In this document: in pieces, positions 1 through 16,646 of the stretch
Position numbering within the stretch: the first letter of the stretch is position 1
Layout: each line of letters opens with the position of its first letter
Assembly: GCA_022264855.1 (NCBI GenBank)
Contig: JABYQU010000003.1
Span: 992,001 to 1,056,000 of the forward strand
Direction of reading: 5' to 3'
From: Lenzites betulinus
Lineage: Eukaryota > Basidiomycota > Agaricomycetes > Polyporales > Polyporaceae
Length of the DNA stretch: 64,000 nucleotides
The notes under the pieces: model-generated
Told to the model about the DNA's origin: nothing
Database searches by the model: none
Seen by the model: the letters and a program-made list of their open reading frames with translations, nothing else
Position numbers and translations under genes: made by a program

Positions 1-419
1 CTGGAATGTCCTAGCTACCCAGTTCAGATATCTTGTTGTAACCCAAACTTCCTTATTCCCCTACCTCTTGTCTGACCTTTGACCTCTGACCTCCAACCTT
101 CGAGCCTGAACTCCAAAGACTGTCCAAACTTTGTACTTCCCTCTAGCTTCTTTCCTCTGCATGCACTTCTTCTCCCCACTTTTCTCCCTGACTTCTATTC
201 AGACTTCACGTCCACCTCAAAACTCCACCACTCCAAAATAGAGGACTTCCAGCAAGTTTGCTCAGTGTGTTGCTAATAGCCTTGCAGCGTCCTCAGCCTA
301 TGTGCTGCTAAGTCCAGCTTAGACTTCAATCCCAAACTTTGGACTTTGCCCCAGACTTTAGACTCTGTACTCCAAGCACACTGGACTTCTGTCCTTCAGG
401 CAGCATGGTCTTAACACAT

Positions 420-1010
420 AGAACTAGTATTAGTATTAAGGAAAAACTCGAAAATTAACACTCACTTAGTATAGGGAGGTTTGAAGAAAGGTTAGATGAG
501 AGTAGAGAGGTGTAAGCAATAAGTGGATAAGTCTGAGGGGGAAAGCCCTCAGGAGGCTCCTTATATACATGTGCAGAGGTCCCCCTGGGACCCGGGACAT
601 GTCCCCTGGTACTCCTATGAGTAAGCTATGAGTAAGCGCAGGTCATCATAATAATGCGAGCGCATGAGTCATCTTCCAGGCCAGGCCCTGCCCTAGACCT
701 CAGGTCTGGAAAATGAGTAGCCAATCAGATACTGTACTTTACCAACCAGTTCTAGAATAGTCCCCATCTAGGCCTTTCCAGCAGTGTCTAGAACATATAT
801 AAAAAGCATAGCCCTAAACCTATCTTAGACATCATAACAGATTAGATTAGAGACGTGATCAGGCGCAAAAATAAGCACCCATGCATGGGAATCTGTGACA
901 ATTAGGATATTGGAGCATACAATCTGAGTGTTGTTGGATGCAACCAGTCCTGTGCACCTACTGATATGTTTCTGATTCTGTAGTTCTGTATCAGCCTCAC
1001 GCCTGCCACG
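420..1010 (+). repeat. LTR-like or promoter-bearing repeat block, boundaries uncertain
   Basis: This non-coding block has a purine-rich stretch (470-545), a GC-rich palindromic segment near 580-610, a repeated 11-mer around 625-640, and a good TATA box (tatataaaaag, about 795-805) followed by a possible transcript leader. That order resembles the U3/R part of a fungal LTR. I could not find matching terminal TG/CA ends, a primer-binding site or a second copy, so a solo LTR is only one reading. The flanking sequence 60-400 is pyrimidine-rich and repetitive (many gactt/ctcca words) with no credible gene. Confidence 0.3.
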
Positions 1011-1136
1011 CGGGTGAGTTCTGCGCAGTCAGGATTACTTATGATTTCTCGATTAGGCATTTTGTTACTTTAGCGCCCAATCATTCACCCTCTCGCCCCC
1101 TTACTTATACTCGATGTCTCGTGATCGTGCTGCCCT

Positions 1137-1322
1137 CAGTCTTGCTCTCACTCGAGCATGCCATACTGAGGGTAAGCCGATCCCATTCCCCACCCATTCA
1201 TGTTTGCTTTACTGACTGTACTGTATGTAGACCCGCGTCGCTTACTTACAGGTACAGCGCAATTATATAGTCTTGCTCTCACTCGAGCGTGCCATACTGA
1301 GGACCCGCGTTGCTTACTTACA
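1137..1322. repeat. Local direct duplications
   Basis: A unit containing cttgctctcactcgagc followed by a gccatactgagg segment occurs at about 1140-1172 and again at about 1266-1302. A second unit, acccgcgtcgcttacttac, occurs at about 1231-1253 and again at about 1302-1323 with one change. The units are separated by about 57 bp in the first copy and adjacent in the second, so the second copy looks like a shortened duplicate of the first. No coding function is visible. Confidence 0.6.
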
Positions 1323-1363
1323 GGTAACCGATGCCCACGCACACACTCTCACTCATATAGGAT

Positions 1364-1870
1364 GTGTTTGAAAGTGTGTATTATATAGTGAGCAGAGCAA
1401 GCTGGTTTTATAACAAAATATAATTTTACCTACTTGCTTTACTTTTAGGGTACATTATTATACCAAATTACAATGGGAAACATAATGGTGATATATAATA
1501 TAAACTTTTAGTTAATGGGTGCTTAGTACAGAAATGGTGTAGTTGGCTTGAGACTGATACAGGACCTAAGGGAGGGCAATAAGGGAGGCAGACAAGGGAG
1601 CAAACATAGAGACGAGGGTGCAGTCTCATTGCAAATGCATAGCATATATGGAATTGGAACACTATGTGTATATCATAGCTATATTATTAGTTGGTTATTG
1701 TACTGACTGAGTGGAGATGTGCATCAGGCACATACACTAAAGTTAATATATAAAAACTTAATGCAAAGCATAACTAGAGCTAGAATGCTTAAACATAACA
1801 TTTTTCACCAACCCTTATCAATTATGTCTGCTGACAACAGCCCTCTTAAGCAAGTAGAAGAATCTGAGAG
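1364..1870. repeat. AT-rich interspersed repeat, copy 1
   Basis: The block begins with a tgtttgaaagtgtgtattat segment and ends near an aacagccctcttaagcaag segment. The same ordered words recur, diverged, at 2935-3180: the gagcagagcaag word, the cttgctttactttt word, the caccaaccct word and the acaacagccct word. This copy carries about 240 bp in the middle that the other lacks. The open frames inside it are short and unlike any protein I recognise, so it is treated as decayed repeat DNA. Confidence 0.6.
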
Positions 1871-2934
1871 AACTGATCACCCCATCTGTATAGGTGTTAG
1901 TGAAGAAGTGGATGGCTCAAAGATCACTGCCAGTATTTTGCTCACTAATCCATGCAGGCTGCTTTTTCTAAACAGCAGATGTCTGAGCTGGGCCTGCAAT
2001 CCATTTGGGTGTGTTCTTCTTGTTGCTAGTAGAATCAAAGGTAATAAACTAGTACAGAGTCATAGAGTCAACTGAAAATGGGATGGGATAGGACAGAAGA
2101 TATAAAGGCAAGAGGGTGGTGGTGTGTTGTAGTGGTGGTGGCACTGCAAGTCTGTGTTTTTATGTATCTTTGAACTAGCAATCCTGCAGGGAGCACAGCA
2201 ATGTCCCAAGATCACAAATGGCAGGTCATCAGGAAGTCATGCTCATAAGTGAAATGCAAATAATCACCCCCTATGTCACTTACAGGGCCAATGTGGGATC
2301 GATCTTCATAGGTTCTCTACCATTTAAGGGGTGGTGCACACATCATATATGAAGGTATGCTTGAGTGATGCTTTACATGATTAGGCATGCTATTTGTGGT
2401 GAAAGAGGCCTGAATGGGCTCCTTAATATGCTACTAGAACAAAACTTTACTCACAGCTGGCTTGAATGGGCAGTGGGCACAGACTCTTGAGCCTTTGTAC
2501 AGTTCTTGACTTTCAGAGGTGCTAAAAACTTTATAAGAGACAGAATATATGATATAAATGTCTTGACAGTGCAAACAAATTGTTGGCCATAAGGACAAGT
2601 TGCAACTGCAGATGCTGCACTACATTATGGTGTGTGATGCTGACATGCAGCATGGTGTGCAGTATTACAGCCATAAACCTTACCATTTAGGCTTTGTTTG
2701 TCTAAAACAAATAAAATGTCATAATTCATCTACTACAGTTTCTTATGCAATGCACTGTAGGTGCATATGATAGAGCACAATCTGTACATATATGGCACAT
2801 TATATATTGCTAAGCAATCAAGAGAGAAATGGCAGCTTTACCACTTTATCAGTGTAGTAACCATTATAATGACATTATATCATTTATTAGGATCCAATTG
2901 GCAAGCCCTTCCCAGTAGAACTAATATCAGTATT
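1871..2934. other. AT-rich DNA with no recognisable gene
   Basis: Reading frames here are short and AT-biased, and none resembles a known protein or shows convincing splice structure. The stretch separates the two copies of the AT-rich repeat and may belong to the same decayed element. Confidence 0.5.
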
Positions 2935-3180
2935 TGTTTGAAAGTGTATATTATATTATGAGCAGAGCAAGGTGGATTTGTAACAAAACATGTTTCTACC
3001 TGCTTGCTTTACTTTTGGGGTAAACCATAAGATCAAATGACAATGAGGCAATAATAATAATAATAATATACAAACAGTTAAATCAGTGCATCACTAGAGC
3101 CAGAAAGCTCCACACAATATTTTGCACCAACCCTCATTAATCATACCTGCCAGCAACAGCCCTTTTGAGCATGTTAATCT
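2935..3180. repeat. AT-rich interspersed repeat, copy 2
   Basis: This is the shorter, diverged copy of the block at 1364-1870, in the same orientation. It includes an (aat/ata) microsatellite-like run near 3048-3068. It ends about 310 bp before the large palindrome. Confidence 0.6.
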
Positions 3181-3492
3181 AGATTACTTAGGGTTAGAGT
3201 AACCTTTTTGACAACTGCCAGCAATCTGAGAGTATATGACAAATCATGTAGACTGAAGGTTTTATATGTCTTGCTAACTTCCCCCTTTTTCTTTCCCATA
3301 TCTACCAGTCTCCCTGACTCACTTACACTATTCATATAGCTATAAATATGGGCTGCAAGAGTCCTAATAATTCTAGTGCTTTACTTACCAAATTAGTTAT
3401 TTGATTGAAGCTTCAGCAGAACATTCATCCATTTGATTCAACAACTTATAAAATTGAAATCAGCCTAACTACAATAGTAATTATGCACATTG

Positions 3493-4357
3493 CACGGCAA
3501 GCATAGGCATTTTGCAGGCCCCCTGACACGCCCACGGAATGACCTCCACAGCTTTGGTGGCATTAAACCTCCTTGACGATGTTATTAAGCTAGCCATTGA
3601 TCATTCCAATATAATACCTTCAATTATGACCGTCCACGAGGAATATAAGCTTTGTTGTGCTTTGGAAGCACTCTGGGATGTGTGCGGAATCTGACATGTC
3701 GCGGGCGCGTCACTGTACATTGAATAATATAGAAATATAGTCTTTCGAGCACAAGGGAAGCGACCAGGAACGGCTCATTTCGATACACGAGGAAGTATCG
3801 GTGTCGCGTTGCGTGGAATGTCTTTGTCACAGAACATTGCAAGTCACAAGACATTTCAAAAAAATCGTTGAATTCCAGTGGACGTTGAATTTCCTTGGTA
3901 CTTCAAATGTCAAGAAGATTCCAATCGAACAAAGGAATTACATTTGAAGTACCAAGGAAATTCAACGTCCACTGGAATTCAACGATTTTTTTGAAATGTC
4001 TTGTGACTTGCAATGTTCTGTGACAAAGACATTCCACGCAACGCGACACCGATACTTCCTCGTGTATCGAAATGAGCCGTTCCTGGTCGCTTCCCTTGTG
4101 CTCGAAAGACTATATTTCTATATTATTCAATGTACAGTGACGCGCCCGCGACATGTCAGATTCCGCACACATCCCAGAGTGCTTCCAAAGCACAACAAAG
4201 CTTATATTCCTCGTGGACGGTCATAATTGAAGGTATTATATTGGAATGATCAATGGCTAGCTTAATAACATCGTCAAGGAGGTTTAATGCCACCAAAGCT
4301 GTGGAGGTCATTCCGCGGGCGTGTCAGGGGGCCTGCAAAACGCCTATGCTTGCCGTG
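3493..4357. repeat. 865-bp near-perfect inverted repeat (foldback element)
   Basis: The left arm (3493-3910) and right arm (3940-4357) are reverse complements over 418 bp around a 29-bp spacer (3911-3939), with the symmetry centre at 3925. I found two mismatches, at 3509/4341 and 3534/4316. In both the left arm has CA where the right arm, read as its complement, has CG, as expected from cytosine deamination at CpG. Both arms encode the same 76-codon open frame on opposite strands, which is a consequence of the symmetry rather than evidence for a gene. The element starts with CAC and ends with GTG and is flanked on both sides by ttg (3490-3492 and 4358-4360), a possible 3-bp target-site duplication. 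No transposase is present, so it would be non-autonomous. Confidence 0.93.
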
Positions 4358-4558
4358 TTGCTAAGAGGAGCCCTGAATAATGTCCTTCCTTGTATCTTTC
4401 AAATTGTTATTTTAAATTCAACCACAAAGGTGTGCTATTAGATAGCAACTAATATATACCTTATATAGCTCACACATGTCAACTTTACCTTGACCACATA
4501 TAGCTCATAATTACACACATCTACTAATACATTCCATCTGACCTCAAAGCTGCTAATT

Positions 4559-5585
4559 CTATACTGCTTTCATCTTTGACTTGCCCTTCACCTTTATCCC
4601 TAATAGGGCTTTGCTATCAATCTTTTTTCGCTTGATCTGCGGTGCACTCATCGAAGACTTCTCGGCGAGCAAAGCGCGGGCGGAATCTGGGAGAAGACTT
4701 TGCAAGTCAGGTTCGTCGGCGCCGGCCTTCCGTTTGACGGTGATGACTTCGCGTGAGGATCCGCCGCTGGTGGTTGAACCACCACCAGGTGCTGGGGAAG
4801 CGTCTGCGGCAGGAACTTTGGCGAATACCTCCCTGACCAGCTTCTCATCCTCTTCCTCGGCGCGTTTCTGCTCCATGTCTTCCTCAGTCTCGATCTCCTC
4901 CATGTGCAAACGATCGAGAAGGTCAACGGATTGGCCCACGCGCTCGTTTCGGGCGTTACGCGCGCGAATGTCTTGGAGCGCATCGAGGATGTCCATTTCG
5001 CGCTTGGAGTCGACGGTGCGGTTCTCGAGAGCTTTCATAGGGTTGTTCTCCTCCTCCTCGAGCTTCGCTAGACGGTCTTCCTCTTCCACCGCTCTCTCAT
5101 CCCGCCATGGCTCGAAATTCCGTGACGCGCCGTGTTCAGCAGCGTAGTCGGTGTTCTTGGGATCGGTCTTGAACGTGATTTCAGCCGAACAAAGAGTGCT
5201 GATAGAATGCTTAAATAACAGCTTTCGGGGGACAATATCTTGCTTACCACTTGATATAGAACCGGAAGATCTTGATTCCGAAATAGTCCTCCCCTTCGAC
5301 GGTCTCCTTCCGTGCATTGAACTTCTTCCCCTTGTAGATGTACTCCCCACATGTGTTGCAACGCCTGTCTTGACATTAGAACGGGCAGTCATATAAATGA
5401 TGAACAGCTCACATTGAAAAGGGGGCCATGAGGCGAACAACCTGCTGGGAGTTCTTCGGTTGCCTCCGACGAGGTATAAGGGACGGATCGAAGTCCGGGG
5501 GGAAGTACTTGTTCAACACTACCACAGAAGGTCAGCATTTGAGCCTGTGATGTACCGCAAGATGCGCGCCTTTTCGTTCAGACAT
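4559..5585 (-). CDS. YJU2: Pre-mRNA splicing factor YJU2 (CWC16/CCDC94 family)
   Basis: This spliceosome factor promotes the first catalytic step of splicing by acting at the branch site. Four exons (5585-5570, 5518-5413, 5364-5248, 5198-4559) give 292 residues. The N-terminus [18 protein letters not shown] and the central [17 protein letters not shown] block are hallmarks of the family. Two Cys-x2-Cys pairs (CNTC and CTLC) form the zinc-binding site. The C-terminal half is charged and coiled, ending in a lysine-rich tail. The first intron appears to use a GC donor (AG|GC...AG, 51 nt), because the nearby GT donor gives an immediate stop. Its start lies 243 bp from the divergent DHX35 gene, another spliceosome-linked gene. 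Confidence 0.93.
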
Positions 5586-5828
5586 GGTGCCGAGTACAAG
5601 AGAGAGATAGCGAGAGTAAGAAGATGGTAGCTAAAGAGGGACGGTGAGGGTAGGCGGAGGAGAGCGTAACGTCAACGACCTGCCATGCTTTGTCAGCACA
5701 ACGAGCGCCGACATCGGAGGTCCGGCCCGAGCGTCAACGACGTCAATCAACGAGGATTACTCCTAAACTTGGCTTGAGCACTTCAGACCGGACTCCGTCT
5801 CTCTGTCAGTAGTCGTGATTCTGTTACG
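5586..5828. promoter_or_regulatory. Shared divergent promoter region, YJU2/DHX35
   Basis: Only 243 bp separate the two start codons, so both promoters and 5' leaders must lie here. I see no TATA box at a useful distance from either gene. Confidence 0.5.
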
Positions 5829-8743
<2,915 letters not shown>

Positions 8744-8953
8744 ACTGTGTGTATTGACTGCCGGATACAGTCCTTGTATGATACGTTGTACGCAATGCGC
8801 ATAGCTCGAGTTTCACGCGAACGGGAGACGCCGTGTGCAGGCGCTTGTGAATGTGGTTGGTGGCAGCGCAGGAATCATAAACCCGTTCTCATCTCCTTTA
8901 CACACCTCCGTCATCGGCCGCTCTTTCGCCTGTTCTCGCTTGCTGCTGTAGAC

Positions 8954-9653
8954 ATGGGGGCCTCTCAGTCAACGCCCCAGCAGGACGAGAAAATCTTCAT
9001 CCCGGACACCTCATTGCATGTACGTCCAGTGCAGTACCTCCTAGGCCTCCCGACCTCACCCTCGCCAGTTCTCGGAGGATGTCGTGAACCAGCTCGCGGA
9101 CACCCAGGCCTCGCCTGAGATCCCGCACGAACGCCAACTCACCATTGACGCACACATCCGGTCGCGCATCCAGTCCGAGCTCGGTCGCCTCCATCAGGAG
9201 GAGGAGCGGGTGAGGGAGGACATCGAGCGGGCGCTGGAGAAGGAGAACCTCGACCGCGAGCGGAGCATGGCCGGCGAGGAGAGTGCGTCCGAGGACGCGA
9301 CCTCTGCTGGCTCCGTCAAGAGCAGCGCTGCACTCATGGGCGATCTTGACGAGCTCCGGAACAAGATCGAGAAGTACCACACACGGCAGAGTTCGGAGGA
9401 GCTCTCGGACGTACGGGCAAAAGGCGAGCAGGTCGTCTCGTGTTACAAGTGAGCAGTGCAACGTGTCCTTCCCTTGTCCTTCGCTAATGTGCATGTGAAG
9501 ATCGAATCCTACCACCCCTTTGGACTGCTGGAAGGCTGTTGAGGAGTTCAAGGCATCGGTGTCACAGGTCGAGCAGGTGTGCAGTCTGTCCTCACGCGTT
9601 CGCCCCATTTCTAACATATGGCTATCCAGCGGTATGTCAACTCGTTGCGGTAG
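8954..9653 (+). CDS. MIC19: MICOS complex subunit Mic19-like protein
   Basis: Mic19 is a peripheral inner-membrane protein of the mitochondrial contact-site complex that maintains crista junctions together with Mic60. Four exons (8954-9019, 9069-9448, 9501-9576, 9630-9653) give 181 residues. The N-terminus MGASQSTPQ has the Gly-2/Ser-6 pattern of an N-myristoylation signal. The middle is a charged coiled coil (about residues 50-130). Near the C-terminus is a Cys-x10-Cys pair (C-YKSNPTTPLD-C), the degenerate CHCH arrangement known from fungal Mic19/Aim13. The size fits the family. Function rests on this architecture and on sequence resemblance to the DUF1690 family. Confidence 0.82.
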
Positions 9654-9887
9654 GAGCGTAGTATTATTTCCACGGCCATGGCCTAATGTTCATCCATTAC
9701 ATTTGATGTTTCCACTGACATGGCGTAGAGTACAAAAAGCAAGTAAGTGGTGTACAGAACGGTCCGTCGCTCGGTACGCCAAGGTGAGTAAGTGTTACAA
9801 GTTCTCGTAAGTTCATAATGTGTCCTTCGTAGTCCGAAAGCCCGAGTGGTCGTGAGAGTGTCCAGGACGTAAACCCACCAAAAGAGC

Positions 9888-10979
9888 CTACCGCCTCACC
9901 AGCTCCTCTTCGTCGCCAATCGCATACCCCACGGGCTCCCACGGATGGTCAGAGTCGAACTGGGAATAAAAAGAGCCGGTGCTGTATTCCGACAGCCTGT
10001 TCTGCGACACCGTGGAGTTCCGGTGGCGACTCCAAGGGAGGTAGTTGGCAAGCAGCGAGCGTCGAACATCTTCGTTGGCCAAGGCCAGGAGCAGACTCGG
10101 TGGTACGCCGGAGGACTGCCGATCCTCGACCGCGCTCTGTGTTGAGTACGCGGAGGCGGAGCTCACTGTCGACGGCTGATGGACTAGCCGATGCTGCCCG
10201 AACGCAGACGGCGCGTTCGATATAGTAGAGTCGACCGGCAGGCGTGTCCGAGAAGGATTCCGACGAGGCACCGGCGGCGCGACCGCTGGTTCTGGTGGGC
10301 GAAGCGTCTCCTCGGGGGCGGGAGGCGTTGCGCGACGGGTTTCGACCGGGTCTTCAAAGCCATGCTTTTCGCTGTCTATAGGTGGTGCTCAGGACGTCTG
10401 ATTGCATGTGCACGCTGCTCGCTGAGCTCACCTGCACTCTGCTTGGTCTCCGGCGCGCCCTTCAGGGTGGACTCGCCCGAAGACAGGACGGGGGGTACGA
10501 AGGTCACCCTACGCTGCTGCTGTTGTCGCAGAGAGAAAGACGGCCGGTATTGGCTCGCAGGGCGGGCCAGCGTCGAGGCGTTCTTCCGCGTGTTCTCCCT
10601 CACCTGCAGAACAGCGAGCTGCCCAAGAGTCAGTAGCGCGCTCGCGGGAGACCGGGGCTGCGATACATACTGCTTCCTTTATTTCCTTCGCCTTTTTCCG
10701 CTTGATAGACCTCCCCCAACATGTCCAGCTGATGACCGCCGCGAGAGCCAGTACGACCCCCGCCGCGGCGCCTCCAGCAATCGCGGCGACCGGGACTTGT
10801 GCGCTGCTTGACGCTGAGATGGCCGCCACTGTGGGCAGGGAGGAGGCCCCGGTCGTGATCGTGGTCGTAATGACGGCATGGGTGGCCTGAACGTCAATGG
10901 TCGTAAAAGTCGATCTTGCGCTCGCCGAAGTGCGGCTGGCGCTGGCGCTGGAGGACGCGTTGGGGGACGTCGCGGGCAT
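9888..10979 (-). CDS. Single-pass membrane protein, Ser/Thr-rich ectodomain, unknown function
   Basis: I do not recognise this protein. Three exons can be joined: 10979 to about 10671, about 10626-10430, and about 10373-9888. The N-terminal 65 residues are Ser/Thr/Ala-rich. One hydrophobic helix follows (GGAAAGVVLALAAVISW, near residues 69-86), then a basic stop-transfer segment (GRSIKRKKAKE) and a long, polar, probably disordered tail ending GYAIGDEEELVRR. No cleavable signal peptide is obvious, so it may be a reverse signal-anchor protein. The layout recalls fungal wall-sensor-like proteins (Mid2/WSC topology), but the cysteine-rich domain is missing. The intron edges are the least certain part. 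Confidence 0.6.
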
Positions 10980-11323
10980 GGGGGATGGTGGAGCGGGGAG
11001 GAGAGACGGGGGAGGAGAAAAGGGACGGGGGAGCAGCCTCGTGTGCGGGGACGATATAGCAGAAGATCATCTAGGCTCTGGCGCACGCGTGGAGGAGAGA
11101 AAGGATTAATTGACAAAGGAGGAGAAGGCGGAAGAGTGCTGCCTCGTGCTTGATGCTCGAGCGCCCCGAACGGAAAAACATCCCATATCGCGTACCACTC
11201 AAGGCACCAGCTCACGCGCACTCAATACGACTCACTCTCCAGAACTCGAGAACGATCAGATACAGCGCAGAAGCAAGTAAACATACACGATCCACCGCCC
11301 ACGCCTCCACCGCCTCCGTCCTT
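10980..11323. other. Intergenic, GC-rich, no gene seen
   Basis: The segment contains the upstream region of the membrane-protein gene and the 3' end region of CEF1, both on the minus strand. It has purine-rich runs (about 10980-11040) but no recognisable coding sequence. Confidence 0.5.
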
Positions 11324-14285
<2,962 letters not shown>

Positions 14286-14491
14286 TAGAGCCGGCTAGCG
14301 TAGACTGGAGCGTGTAGAGAGATGGTGGTCAGAGACAACGGACGCGCCCAGCGTCAGGCGGCGCTAAACACTTCCGCATTCGGACGCTACGCCTCGCACG
14401 TGATCTCTTAAATTATTCGACGGTCTGCTTGAAGTCGATCATCTTCTACCATCCAGGTGTTGCTGCACTCTGTGAAACCGATAGGGCCAAT
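14286..14491. promoter_or_regulatory. Shared divergent promoter region, CEF1/NOC4
   Basis: The 206 bp between the two start codons must hold both upstream regions. An earlier non-ATG extension of NOC4 is open from 14429, but the first ATG is at 14492. Confidence 0.45.
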
Positions 14492-16646
14492 ATGCCCGCG
14501 CCGCAGACCTCTCTACCCTCCTCGTCCAAGAAGCGCAAGGCGCGCGAGACAGACGACACTGTACTCACTATCCAGGCCCTCGAGAAGCAGCTCACGGACG
14601 CCGTTTCCTCTGGATCCTCTCTGAACCCCCTCGCAGACCTGCTCGAACTCGCGCAAGAAGCGGACACTGCAGCCCATCTATCAAAGGCGATATATGCTCT
14701 CTACCGCACCTTTGTGCTCGTTGTCTCGCGCGGTCTGCTCTCTGGCCCGGACGCTTCTGAGGAAGCGAAGGCCGTCCGCACATGGCTGCTCGATAGACTG
14801 CATGCTTTTGTCGACCTCCTTACTGGCTCACTCCAAGATGAAGAGTCGTCTATCAGGGTACGCATCGTGTTTAGTCACTCGTTCTCTGTTAACCAAGCCC
14901 CTTCCAGATATCCGCACTCGATATCCTATTCTCCCTGCAGAAGCATCTCTCATCCGCACTAACGCGCACGGGAGACGCCAAGCACCCACAGTTCCACGCC
15001 TCACATTTCCGCAAAATCGTGTCCGCACTCCTCATTTGTCCCCCTTCGCCCCGCGCGCGGCATCACAAGAAGCGGAAAACAGACGAGGACGCCCCGTCCG
15101 ACCGCGTGCTCGATGCCGACGTGCGCGATCACTTCGTCAACACCTGGTTCAGCGTGAACGACGATATCCGATGGTTCTTCCTCCGCGACGCAGCGTGCGT
15201 TCGTTCCCATGTCCATGCCCACCTTGTGCTAACCCTTTACAGAATTCTCATTGCGAAACACCCCTCCTCGGAGGCGCCACAGCTCTCTGGTAACCTCCTC
15301 TCCATCCTCGAGCGGCTCACCACCTTCCCGACCAAGCCCTCCGAGCTCAACTCGTGGTGGGTAGAAGAGCTCGGCACGAAACCGCCCAAGCCAAAACGAT
15401 CTGCCCCCGGCGACGACGAGGACGACGAGCCCGCCGCAGACGACGCCGAAGAAGAGGACGACTGGCGCAAGTTCTTCGACGAGCCGCAGCCGAAGGCGTC
15501 GGACGAGAAGAAGGGCATCACCGCACGCGTGCACACGCTGACAATCCACCAGTCCGTGCACTCGCTGTCCGCGCACCGCGCGGTGTTCACGCGCGCGTGG
15601 CTCTCGCTGCTGCCCCGGCTCTCGGCCGGTTCGCACGAGGAGGTGAAGGCGCGGTCGCTGCGGGTGCTGAACGTCCTGCACAGAGGCGTCATCCCGCACC
15701 TGACGCGCCCCATCCTGATCATGGACTGGGTGAGCCAGTCTGTGGACCACGGTGAGCACTCTGCGACAGCTTCCCGCGACGCACCTGACCAGTCGACAGG
15801 AGGAACCGTGGGCCTTCTCGCGCTGAACGCGCTCTTCACGCTGATGAAGGAATACAACCTGTACGCACGCACGTCGGCTCCCAGACTGACCGCAGTGCTG
15901 ATACCCGCGAAGCGACTACCCTTCGTTCTACACGCGTCTGTACAGTTTCCTGGACCGAGACGTGCTGCACCTGAAGCACCGCGCGCGTTTCTTCCGTCTG
16001 ACAGAGCTGTTCCTCAGCTCGACGTGCGCATCTGTCTTCTGTTCATCTCCGCTGTCTGCTGACGAGGCCCGCAGGCACCTGCCGGCGACACTGGTCGCGT
16101 CGTTCGTGAAGCGGCTATCAAGGCTGTCGCTGAACGCGCCGCCTGCGGCGGTGGTGATGCTGATACCGTTCACCTACAACATGCTCCGACGACACCCTGC
16201 GCTGATGAGCATGATCCACCGCACGGAGGAGGAGAGCGGGGCGTCGAGCGGTAAGCCACGCCAGACAAGCTTTTGGTCGCCGGAGGCTGATTGGCGGGCG
16301 GCAGACGGGTTCGAGGCACAAGAGGAGAACCCGACGCAGACGGAGGCGCTGGAGAGCTCGCTGTGGGAGCTGTACAGCCAGCGGTCGCACTACCACGCGG
16401 GGGTGTCGACGCTGACGAAGATCCTGGAGGAGGCGTTCACGCGGGAGGGCTACGGGATGGAGGACTTTCTGGACCACACGTACGGAACGGTGCGTGTGCA
16501 TGGCGCGTGTGCTTGCCGGCGGCTAATGGACATGGGTGCAGCTGCTGGACACGGAGGTGAAACGGAAAATCCGCAAGGAGCCGGCGACGGCGGTGGAACA
16601 GGCGACGGAGAGCGATGGGCTGGACTCGCTGTGGACGATTGGGTAG
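14492..16646 (+). CDS. NOC4: Nucleolar complex protein NOC4 (UTP19)
   Basis: Noc4 pairs with Nop14 in the small-subunit processome and is needed for 40S assembly in the nucleolus. The frame begins MPAPQTSLPSSSKKRKARE and continues through helical repeats. It includes the conserved CBF/Mak21-type block around VMLIPFTYNMLRRHPAL and HRTEEES, and the ALESSLWEL segment followed by HYHAGVSTLTKILEEAF. It ends SDGLDSLWTIG. An acidic, low-complexity insert (DDEDDEPAADDAEEEDDW) lies mid-protein. About seven short introns were followed. The length, near 590 residues, is usual for the family. Confidence 0.9.

Noticed and set aside
1719..2075. 118-codon ORF in the AT-rich region
   Set aside because: It lies across the interspersed repeat copy 1 and matches no protein pattern.
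3624..4226. Two identical 76-codon ORFs on opposite strands
   Set aside because: They are the mirror images produced by the palindrome. No start context, domain or homology supports a protein.
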